Shown here piece by piece: positions 26,111 to 33,040 of a stretch of 64,000 nucleotides of DNA. The stretch lies in NCBI GenBank assembly GCA_964445695.1, contig CAYULF010000008.1, positions 1 through 64,000 on the forward strand, in the 5' to 3' direction. Numbering within the stretch: position 1 is the stretch's first letter; each line of letters opens with the position of its first letter. The translations under genes and the position numbers were made by a program. The stretch is from JAUIKM01 sp964445695. GTDB taxonomy: Bacteria > Bacteroidota > Ignavibacteria > Kapaibacteriales > UBA7675. The notes beneath the pieces were generated by a model that had not been told where the DNA came from, made no database searches, and worked only from the letters and a program-made list of their open reading frames with translations.

Positions 26111-26809
26111 ATGAAGTTCTATCGTTTTTCGTTTGCTGTTGATACACCTGAGGTCGGTTCGGAATTCCCTCAGATTTACGATATCGGCGGAAGTATGAAT
26201 CGATATTCGGAAGATTCTTACTGGAAAATTGGATTTTCCGAGATTCCTGACTTTGAGCCAAATCTCGATTGCCTGATTGTAGATGGGCGTTCCAAACTGT
26301 CGGATCTGTTGAGCTCAGCTATACTCTATCCAAAGGGACTTTTTGTAAGCCGCACGTTCAGGGAAGTGTTTGAGCAATATAAGTTGCCGCCTCACAAATT
26401 CTTTCCTGCCCAGATTGAAAAGAATGGGACTAAATCAGAATACTGCTTTCTGTATATGTTGTCTGACTGCTCGAGTGATATTCTGTTTGGCGAAAGTACG
26501 TTCCTGGTGCAGAATATTTTTAGTGGCGAGATATTAGATGCTATACATATTGATTCGAAAGAAGAGTTGAAAGATAGTTCAAAACTGTTGCGGAACCGCT
26601 TTGGTACGAATCTCGATGCGTTGGATTATCAGATCAAGCCAAGTTGTCTCAAGTTTAAAGACAGTTTTGTCAAAAAGGCATGGGATGTGTTTTCGTTCTC
26701 TGCAATCGGGCTCAATTATTATGTCACTCAACCTTTGCAAGAAAGAATGGTCGAAGCCAACTTAACAGGAATTGAGCTGGGAATCGCTGACTTGCTGTGT
26801 TGTAACTAG
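26111..26809 (+). CDS. Imm11/DUF1629-like immunity protein, orphan
   Basis: A 232-residue cytosolic protein counted from 'MKFYRFSF'; the frame opens at 26051 but the first 20 residues are unlike the family. The middle resembles Imm11-type immunity proteins of polymorphic toxin systems: 'EIPDFEPNLDCLIVDGRSKL', 'QYKLPPHKFFPAQIEKNGTK' and a closing 'YYVTQPLQERMVEANLTGIE'. Such proteins neutralise a cognate secreted nuclease or other toxin. No toxin, Rhs or secretion gene lies beside it. Codon use is clearly AT-richer than in the surrounding genes, which suggests recent transfer. The family call rests on pattern memory, so an uncharacterised relative is possible. Confidence 0.6.
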   Translation: MKFYRFSFAVDTPEVGSEFPQIYDIGGSMNRYSEDSYWKIGFSEIPDFEPNLDCLIVDGRSKLSDLLSSAILYPKGLFVSRTFREVFEQYKLPPHKFFPAQIEKNGTKSEYCFLYMLSDCSSDILFGESTFLVQNIFSGEILDAIHIDSKEELKDSSKLLRNRFGTNLDALDYQIKPSCLKFKDSFVKKAWDVFSFSAIGLNYYVTQPLQERMVEANLTGIELGIADLLCCN

Positions 26810-27692
26810 TGGGCGTTAACGCTGATGCGTGCAATTGCACATGATATTGAATCAAGAATATTTCGAAAGATCACGCCTATCCTTTTCGCCAAGTACGGCA
26901 AGGCTCATATGTATGAATATCTATTTCTCAAAGCAGATTCAAACGCGGCTGATCATGGACAACATGAGCATGGATTGCCGGCACGATTCGGTCTCTGGCT
27001 TATCGTCCAGATCGGTTGTGGTCGCTAGGCCAGGAATTACGTGCTTGATTGAGTGGTAACTACACGCACGCGACGACGCATGCTCCCGAAGCTGTGTTTG
27101 TCCGCACAAGCAAAAATATTGACCGTTCAAGAACGGGATCGGAGCGATGAAGTTTTTCCACTTGGAGCAGGAGTGTCAGTATGGTATTCTCGCTCTTCAG
27201 GCGGGCAGCATGCGGCGCGCCTGAGCGCTGACAGATCACTCAAAAAAAACTTGCACACAGTGCAGGGTGGGAGGAGTGTGTATGGAGCGTGGAGGATGTA
27301 ACCGAGGCGGCGGCGGGGAGGCCCCCTGATCAAGCGAGGAGTACATTCAAAAACTACCAGCCCAAAATCAACCTCACGCCAACCCTCTATTTATCAATGA
27401 CTTACAGGTTTCGCTTCTCTTTCGATCACTTCGTCCACTTCGCCGGACGCCGCAGTTTTTCGCTCAACGACCAACTCAACTCCTTAACGGCTAACCGACC
27501 GTCGCCGCCGGATGAACGACCACGGACACAACTTTTCCGTCCCGCTGGAATCGCGCTCACCATGCCGACAACAGTCCCCGAGTCTCAAGTCTTAGCTCCC
27601 GGTGACAAACAAGAAAGTCATCAGAGCCTGAGCCGCAGCGTCAAGCAAGGCTCAAAGCGATCAGCAAACACATGTGAAAGTCCGTGTTAAAC
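26810..27692. other. Gene-poor stretch with a GACAAACAA-element copy
   Basis: Frames of up to 133 codons exist but show no family resemblance, poor starts and odd composition. A clear copy of the dispersed element lies on the plus strand at 27601-27660 (GGTGACAAACAAG). Nothing else was recognised. Confidence 0.4.
27599..27662 (+). repeat. Dispersed GACAAACAA element, copy right of the immunity-like gene
   Basis: CCCGGTGACAAACAAGAAAG followed by CCTGAGCCGCAGCG, GCAAGGC and AAAGCGATCAGC. Confidence 0.55.
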
Positions 27693-27723
27693 AAAAAAAC
27701 CGTCCGCGACATTGCGTGGACGG
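27693..27723 (-). terminator. Terminator of the thioredoxin-like gene
   Basis: A 9-bp stem (27700-27708 with 27715-27723, loop ACATTG) is followed on the minus strand by seven T, 38 bases past the stop of the gene at 27761. Confidence 0.8.
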
Positions 27724-27760
27724 CTTGATTTTAAGTGTTGCGTTGATCCGGATTCGGCTT

Positions 27761-28357
27761 TCAAACGCTGCCTTTAACCAGGTCGATCAGCTCGCGTTCG
27801 ATGGTTTTGCCGCGGTCACGAGCGTACCACAGATGCATCGCCTTTTGCACGTCGGCCTTGGGTGTGCCCTCGGCCAGCCCGTTCCTGAACATCTCGGCGG
27901 CTATGCCTGGACGCGGTCCCCAGTTAAACAACTCGTCGCCGTCGCGGTTGAACGCCACCAGCTTGGGGATGGCGCGTTTGCCGTCTGTTAAGTGCGCGTC
28001 CATGATGTCCATGTTGTCGTTGCGCAGGATAACGCGGATTTCCACCAGTGGGTTTAATTCCGCCAGACGATGTATGACGGGGAAACTCTGCGCCGAATCG
28101 GCACACCAGCTCTCCGTAATGACCATCCAGAGCTGCGGCGACCGAATCAGTTGCATCGCACTGCGCGCTTCGTCGGACATCTTGTAGGTCTTTTCAACGC
28201 GCTCCGAGCGTTTCCAGTTGAGCGGCGTGTAACGCGTCAGCCCGGGATTGGGGCTCTCGTCCAGCGGTCGGTGCGCCTCTATTTCATAGTGCTCCTGAAA
28301 CTCATCCCAGGTCATGCCGTTCTGCGGACGTCCATCCTGCCAAAATTGATTGCTCAC
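27761..28357 (-). CDS. Thioredoxin-family protein with a single active-site Cys
   Basis: A 198-residue cytosolic protein of the thioredoxin-9 kind. After an N-terminal segment of about 70 residues ('NQFWQDGRPQNGMTWDEFQE') comes 'LWMVITESWCADSAQSFPVI', where the usual CxxC is C-A-D-S, so only the first Cys is present. Conserved 'AIPKLVAFNRDGDELFNWGP' with the cis-Pro follows. A mono-thiol site suggests isomerase-like, glutathione-linked or non-redox binding rather than disulfide reduction. It lies 48 bases downstream of gcvT on the same strand and probably shares its transcript; a strong terminator follows. Confidence 0.85.
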   Translation of the reverse strand: MSNQFWQDGRPQNGMTWDEFQEHYEIEAHRPLDESPNPGLTRYTPLNWKRSERVEKTYKMSDEARSAMQLIRSPQLWMVITESWCADSAQSFPVIHRLAELNPLVEIRVILRNDNMDIMDAHLTDGKRAIPKLVAFNRDGDELFNWGPRPGIAAEMFRNGLAEGTPKADVQKAMHLWYARDRGKTIERELIDLVKGSV

Positions 28358-28405
28358 CAGCCTGCCTTCTAAATCTAAAATGTTTAAATGCTTCGCTCTT
28401 GCCGC

Positions 28406-29494
28406 TTAAACAACAAAGGGCGGTTTGACGACTTCAGCCGGAGCTTCCTTCCGCCCCACAATGGTAACTTCGGTTCCCTGCACGGCGTGCTCTTTGTTAA
28501 TATAAGCCATTGCAATGCCGATGTTGAGAATCGGCGAAATGCTGCCGCTTGTGATATAACCGACTTCCTGGCCGTCCACGGCTACCTTGTACCCATGACG
28601 CGGCAGAAACTTGTCCATCCGCACCTTCAGGCCGGTGAGTTTGCGCGTAGCGCCGTTCTCTTTCATGGCCACGATCTTGTCGCGTCCGTTAAACTCGCCT
28701 TTGTTAACTTTTGTGATCCAGCCCAGACCGGCTTCGATCGGGTTGGTTGTTTTATCGATGTCGTTGCCGTAGAGGGCATATCCTTTTTCAAGGCGCAGCG
28801 TGTCGCGCGCACCGAGGCCGACCGGTTCCAGGTTAAACTCCGCGCCGGCTTCAATGATGGCATCCCAGACCTTTTTGCAGGTTGCTTCGTCGCCGCGGAA
28901 GTACAATTCAAATCCGAGGACGCCGGTATAGCCGGTGCGCGAAATGATCATGTCGACGCCGGCGAGTTTGCCCATCTGGAAGGCATAGAACTCGATTTCG
29001 TCCAGCTTGTTTTCCGTCAGTTTTTGCAACGTTACACGCGACTTGGGCCCCTGAACTGCCAGCAGGTTGATTTCATCGCTGACGTTTTTGAGCTCGAGCG
29101 ACTCAAATCCCTCGGCGTTTTGCCGCATCCAGTCCAGGTCTTTCTCAATATTCGACGCGTTGATTACCAGCATGTAGTAGTCGCCGCAGTGGTAGACCAG
29201 CAGGTCGTCCACGATGCCGCCGTCCTCATAACACATGGCGGAATACTGTGCTTTGCCTTCGACCAGTTTGGCTGCGTCGTTGATGGTGATTTTCTGGATA
29301 AAGGCCAGGGCATCCGCGCCGCGCACCTCGACCTCGCCCATGTGCGAGACGTCGAACATTCCGACGGCGTTGCGCACGCTCATGTGTTCCTGCAGGATGC
29401 CTTTGCTGTATTGCACCGGCATTTCGTAGCCGGCAAAATTGACGAGCTTGCCGCCCAGTCCTTTGTGGATTTCGTAAAAGTTCGTCCGTTTCAT
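28406..29494 (-). CDS. gcvT: Glycine cleavage system T protein (aminomethyltransferase)
   Basis: A 362-residue enzyme that moves the methylene unit from the lipoylated H protein to tetrahydrofolate. Typical sequence: 'FYEIHKGLGGKLVNFAGYEM', 'SVRNAVGMFDVSHMGEVEV', 'ISRTGYTGVLGFELYF', 'PVGLGARDTLRLEKGYALYG' and the end 'GYITSGSISPILNIGIAMAY'. The catalytic Asp of the family ('FDVSHMGE') is present. The Met at 29494 begins the conserved N-terminus; the longer frame to 29620 adds an unrelated leader. No gcvH or gcvP is in the window. Confidence 0.96.
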   Translation of the reverse strand: MKRTNFYEIHKGLGGKLVNFAGYEMPVQYSKGILQEHMSVRNAVGMFDVSHMGEVEVRGADALAFIQKITINDAAKLVEGKAQYSAMCYEDGGIVDDLLVYHCGDYYMLVINASNIEKDLDWMRQNAEGFESLELKNVSDEINLLAVQGPKSRVTLQKLTENKLDEIEFYAFQMGKLAGVDMIISRTGYTGVLGFELYFRGDEATCKKVWDAIIEAGAEFNLEPVGLGARDTLRLEKGYALYGNDIDKTTNPIEAGLGWITKVNKGEFNGRDKIVAMKENGATRKLTGLKVRMDKFLPRHGYKVAVDGQEVGYITSGSISPILNIGIAMAYINKEHAVQGTEVTIVGRKEAPAEVVKPPFVV

Positions 29495-29749
29495 GGCCTG
29501 GATCCGCGTTGTTCGATGGAATTCTGACTTACTGGAAACCTGCAAAAATACGAAAACGCTGGCGATCGCCGAAAAAAGGGGAGCGGAAGCAACAATCTGG
29601 CGCGTCAACCGCCCGTCCACTCCTGCGAATTGCGATAGGGCGGAGCTGCCCTATTGCGTGCTCCATTTGCTTGCCCCTTTTGTTTGTCAGGGAGTGTTCC
29701 GTTGTAAACAGCGGTGCATGTGCAAAACCATCGACCGACGATTCCGCAT
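29495..29749. other. Divergent intergenic region with a GACAAACAA-element copy
   Basis: No coding frame is supported. The dispersed element is present in minus-strand orientation (TTGTTTGTC around 29678-29690 with GCAAG just inside). Promoters of gcvT and of the envelope gene at 29750 must lie here but no clear boxes were identified. Confidence 0.4.
29655..29695 (-). repeat. Dispersed GACAAACAA element, copy upstream of gcvT
   Basis: On the minus strand CCCTGACAAACAAAAGGGGC followed by AAGCAAATGGAGCACGC. Confidence 0.5.
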
Positions 29750-30313
29750 ATGACCAGGCTCTGGACGGTGCTGCGGCCCGCCTTCAAAACGTTGTGTTTT
29801 TTCCTCTTGTTTGTCGTCGCGGGATCAACGCTGCAGGCTCAATTCCTCGACCAGGAATCCGAGTCGCAGGCGGATCGCGGTTTTATCGGCATTACCTCAC
29901 TGCGCTGGGTGGACGACGACATCAGTGCATTTGCGAACTTTCAGATAGCCATTGACGGCGGTGCAGCGCTGGACGAGGAACGCCACTGGTACTTCATCAC
30001 GGCCATCAACACAGGTGAACTGCACGACTCGCGTCTGGTGTACGCGGGCCTCGGCACGCACTGGTTCCCCTTCAGTCGTCCGGATCGCGGGCTGCACATC
30101 GGGATCGACGTCGGTTACGCCCAGAGCGCTGAGTTTTTCTCACAACAACTCAACGGACCGCTCGGCAGCGGCCTCGGTGCGCAGTGCAAGCTGGGCTTCA
30201 GTTGGGATCCGATTGACGGTGTGCCGCCTCTGGTGGTCAGCGGCGTACTGGGAATCTACGACGTGCACCGCACCTACAAAACCGCCGGAATCCAGGTGGG
30301 ATTGTTGTTCTGA
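29750..30313 (+). CDS. Exported protein, probably a small outer-membrane barrel
   Basis: A 187-residue protein with a signal peptide ('LRPAFKTLCFFLLFVVAGS', cleavage near LQAQ). The mature part alternates polar and hydrophobic residues in strand-like stretches ('YFITAINTGELHDSRLVYAG', 'GLHIGIDVGYAQSAEFFS', 'GLGAQCKLGFSWDPI') and ends in 'TAGIQVGLLF', a terminal Phe motif used for insertion of outer-membrane barrels. That suggests an eight-stranded barrel of unknown function. It is convergent with the ugpQ-like gene. Confidence 0.7.
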   Translation: MTRLWTVLRPAFKTLCFFLLFVVAGSTLQAQFLDQESESQADRGFIGITSLRWVDDDISAFANFQIAIDGGAALDEERHWYFITAINTGELHDSRLVYAGLGTHWFPFSRPDRGLHIGIDVGYAQSAEFFSQQLNGPLGSGLGAQCKLGFSWDPIDGVPPLVVSGVLGIYDVHRTYKTAGIQVGLLF

Positions 30314-30343
30314 GTTTGTTTAAGCCGGCCGTCTGCCGCCACT

Positions 30344-31123
30344 TCAGATTCTGTCCGCGTATTCCCGTGTTAACAACTCCGCTATTCTCGCCGGAAAATT
30401 GGTGACGATCGCCTTGATCGGCAGCTGCATGGCTTTGCGCAGTTGGTCGGGTGTGTTGATTGTGTATGCGCCGCAGAAAATGCCGTGTGCGCGAATGTCG
30501 TCGGCCGCGGCCGGGTGGACCTCGCGCAGGCTGCAAACGTAGGCGTCGGCATTGGCGGCTCGCACCACCTCGCTCGGCAGGCGCTCGTCACCCGGCAGAT
30601 GGATGGCGGCGGTGTTCATGCCTTCGAACTCTTGTTTAAGTCGCAGCAGAGATTCATGGTGGAAGGACGAGTAGAGCGTGTTGTTCTGCAGTCCGCGCTC
30701 GCTGATCATCTCCGCCACAAAACCGACGCGCCGCGTAAAGTCCTCGCCGGCACGAGGCGGTTTGATTTCGATGTTAACGTTCACTTTGCCGCCTAAAAAG
30801 TCCAGCGCCTCACTTAACAGTGGGATGTGTTCGCCGCGAAAACGCGCGTCGTACCAGGCGCCGGCATCGACCGTGCGCAATTCGTCATAGGAGCGCGCGC
30901 CGACTTTTCCACTGCCGTCCGTCGTGCGATCCAGTACTTCATCGTGAAATACAATGACCTGCTCATCGCTGCTCAGCTGAATATCGACTTCAACAATTTG
31001 CGCGCCGGCCTCGACTGCTTCGCGCAGTGCAGCCATCGTGTTTTCGGGTGCGGTGCCAGAGGAGCCGCGGTGTGCGGCAACAAGGACCTTGCCGTCCGAT
31101 GCAAATTCACGTAGTGTCATCAT
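30344..31123 (-). CDS. Glycerophosphodiester phosphodiesterase
   Basis: A 259-residue TIM-barrel enzyme that hydrolyses glycerophosphodiesters to glycerol-3-phosphate and an alcohol. The active-site pattern is complete: 'LVAAHRGSSGTAPENT' (catalytic His and Arg), 'IVEVDIQLSSDEQVIVFHDE' (Glu, Asp, second His), and 'VNVNIEIKPP' with the third Glu and the Lys. There is no signal peptide, so it is likely cytosolic (UgpQ-type). It starts 5 bases after the stop of fmt and is probably co-transcribed with it. The first two codons are both Met. Confidence 0.93.
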   Translation of the reverse strand: MMTLREFASDGKVLVAAHRGSSGTAPENTMAALREAVEAGAQIVEVDIQLSSDEQVIVFHDEVLDRTTDGSGKVGARSYDELRTVDAGAWYDARFRGEHIPLLSEALDFLGGKVNVNIEIKPPRAGEDFTRRVGFVAEMISERGLQNNTLYSSFHHESLLRLKQEFEGMNTAAIHLPGDERLPSEVVRAANADAYVCSLREVHPAAADDIRAHGIFCGAYTINTPDQLRKAMQLPIKAIVTNFPARIAELLTREYADRI

Positions 31124-31128
31124 AGTGT

Positions 31129-32082
31129 TTAACTCTCCGTCATGCGGCGTGCGGGACCGCGATAGCCGCGCACATAATCTTCGGCAGACATGCGTTTTTT
31201 ACCCTGCACCTGAACCTCAAGCGCGCGAAGGCATTCGCCCGCGCCGCAGCCGAACAGGATGTCGTTACCAGTCACCAGGCATTCGCCATCCGTCAGATTG
31301 ACCTCTGCGCCTGTTTGGACGTCGGCGCGATAAATCTTGAAGCTCGCACCGTCCAGCATCGTAAATGCACCCGGCACCGGCGAGACGCCGCGAATAAAGT
31401 TGCGAATGGTTTCGGCATCGCGGCTCCAGTCGATGCGGCAATCCTCGCGGAAAATTTTGGGCGCCGGCGTAGCCTGGGAGTCGTCCTGCGCCTCGGCCTG
31501 AATCCCGGCGCCTTCGAGCAGCAGGCGTTCGCAGACCGAAACGGTCATGTCGGCCGCGACGGGCATCATCTTGTAGTACATCTCGCCGAAGGTGGCGTCA
31601 GCCGGAATCGGCAGAGATTCGCGCATCAGGATGTTGCCGGTGTCGACGCGGTCGGCCAGCAGGAAAGCGGTCAGCCCCGTTTCAGTCTCACCGTTGATAA
31701 TCGCCCAGTTGATCGGCGCTGCGCCGCGGTATTTCGGCAGCAGGCTGCCGTGAATATTAAATGCGCCCAGTCTGGCGGCGGAGTACACACTGCGCGGCAG
31801 AATCCGGAAAGCCAGCACGACGATGATGTCGAGTTCCAGCGCTTGAATTGCCTGAACAAACTCGGGGTCGCGCAGTTTTTCAGGCTGCAGAATACGGTCT
31901 TCCGGGAGGCCCATGTCCAGCGCCGCCTGCTTGACCTCCGAGAACTGCTTCTTGCGTCCGCGCCCGCGCTCGCGGTCCGGCGTCGTGACTACGGCGGTCA
32001 GCGGAAAGCGACGGTGCAGGGCCTGCATGCTCGGAACGGCGAACTCCGGCGTTCCCATAAAAACTATCTTTGGTTCTGGCAT
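31129..32082 (-). CDS. fmt: Methionyl-tRNA formyltransferase
   Basis: A 317-residue enzyme that formylates initiator Met-tRNA. Signature blocks: 'KIVFMGTPEFAVPSMQAL', 'VTTPDRERGRGRKKQFSEVK', 'FNIHGSLLPKYRGAAPINWA' (formyl-transfer site with Asn, His) and 'ETETGLTAFLLADRVDTGNI'. The C-terminal barrel has 'IRNFIRGVSPVPGAFTMLDG'. The start at 32082 fits the conserved opening; a frame reaching 32133 adds unrelated residues. No def gene is adjacent, though fmt and def often pair. It heads a two-gene unit with the phosphodiesterase gene. Confidence 0.96.
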   Translation of the reverse strand: MPEPKIVFMGTPEFAVPSMQALHRRFPLTAVVTTPDRERGRGRKKQFSEVKQAALDMGLPEDRILQPEKLRDPEFVQAIQALELDIIVVLAFRILPRSVYSAARLGAFNIHGSLLPKYRGAAPINWAIINGETETGLTAFLLADRVDTGNILMRESLPIPADATFGEMYYKMMPVAADMTVSVCERLLLEGAGIQAEAQDDSQATPAPKIFREDCRIDWSRDAETIRNFIRGVSPVPGAFTMLDGASFKIYRADVQTGAEVNLTDGECLVTGNDILFGCGAGECLRALEVQVQGKKRMSAEDYVRGYRGPARRMTES

Positions 32083-32340
32083 TGATCGACCTCGGAACTC
32101 CGGAACAAAAGCGTCGAGAGGGCAAAGGCGCACGTGCGCGGCGAATATTGCGCCGAACCGCCATGTGAGCAGTCAGGATGCGTCAGAAAGGGAGAGCATA
32201 GCGGAGAAATCGCGTCGAAACTGCGACTGCACAGCTGTGGTGTCCGGAATTAACGTTCACAGTGGGGATTGCGCCGTTGTACTGTCTGGCGGGTGCGTTG
32301 ACAGGCTTTCCTGTGACACACAGTTTTTTGGCACGATACC

Positions 32341-32378
32341 AAAAAGAGCTGTGAGCGCTAAGGGCTCACAGCTCCTAC
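32341..32378 (-). terminator. Terminator of the leuS-miaE unit, repeated sequence
   Basis: On the minus strand GAGCTGTGAGCCC and its partner GCGCTCACAGCTC fold into a long stem followed by TTTTTGG, 40-75 bases past the miaE stop. The hairpin matches the one at 40667-40705 in all but one or two positions. Confidence 0.8.
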
Positions 32379-32416
32379 GTAGTTTTACGTATTTTTTCGA
32401 TTCTGCAAACCGCTCT

Positions 32417-32995
32417 TCACCCGTGCATAGTCGCTTCGTTCGGCAGCCCGCGCACAATCTCCGCCTCGATGTCAAGCAGCTCCTCAAGACGCGCCTTCAC
32501 CTGTTCCTTCGGGAAGAACTCGCGCGCGATATCCGTGAAGGCGCGGTAGTGTCCCGCCTCCGACGCCATCAGGTCGTGGTAAAGCTTGCGCAGGTCTGCC
32601 GGTACGTCGTTGCACTTTGACAGAAGCGAAAAGCGTTCGCACGAACGCGCCTCGATCAGCGCCGCCGTCAGCAGAAAATCGAGCATGCGCAGCGGCTCGT
32701 TTTTGTTGATGTGTTTGGACAGCTCCTGCACGTAGCGGTCTCCGCGGTCGCGGGTGAGCGTCAGGTCGCGGCGGCGAATCTCCTCGTAAATGAACTCAAA
32801 GTGTTCGGTTTCTTCTTTGATGAGTTCAATCATGGCGCGCACCAGCATCTCGCGGTCGGGGTAGCGCGAGATCATGGCCATGCCGTTGGCCGCCGCCTTT
32901 TTTTCGCAGTGTGCATGGTCGATCAGAATCTGATCCAGATTCTGCGCCGCCACGGCTATCCACTCATCGTTGGTCGGAGTTTTTAATCCCAGCAT
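32417..32995 (-). CDS. miaE: tRNA-(ms2io6A37) hydroxylase MiaE-like di-iron protein
   Basis: A 192-residue ferritin-like four-helix protein. Metal ligands are visible as E/H patterns: 'DQILIDHAHCEKKAAANGMA', 'IKEETEHFEFIYEEIRRR', 'DFLLTAALIEARSCERFSLL' and 'LYHDLMASEAGHYRAFTDIA'. MiaE hydroxylates the isopentenyl group on A37 of some tRNAs using oxygen. The start at 32995 ('MLGLKTPTNDEW') fits the family; upstream codons overlap the leuS spacer. It lies 45 bases after leuS, in the operon that ends at the 32341 hairpin. Confidence 0.92.
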   Translation of the reverse strand: MLGLKTPTNDEWIAVAAQNLDQILIDHAHCEKKAAANGMAMISRYPDREMLVRAMIELIKEETEHFEFIYEEIRRRDLTLTRDRGDRYVQELSKHINKNEPLRMLDFLLTAALIEARSCERFSLLSKCNDVPADLRKLYHDLMASEAGHYRAFTDIAREFFPKEQVKARLEELLDIEAEIVRGLPNEATMHG

Positions 32996-33040
32996 GTTCC
33001 GCTCCGCCCGGCGCGCGCCTGAGCGCGCACCGTTCACAGT

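Noticed and set aside
27289..27690. 133-codon frame between the immunity-like gene and the thioredoxin-like gene
   Set aside because: Low-complexity polar sequence without a start signal, crossing a repeat copy.
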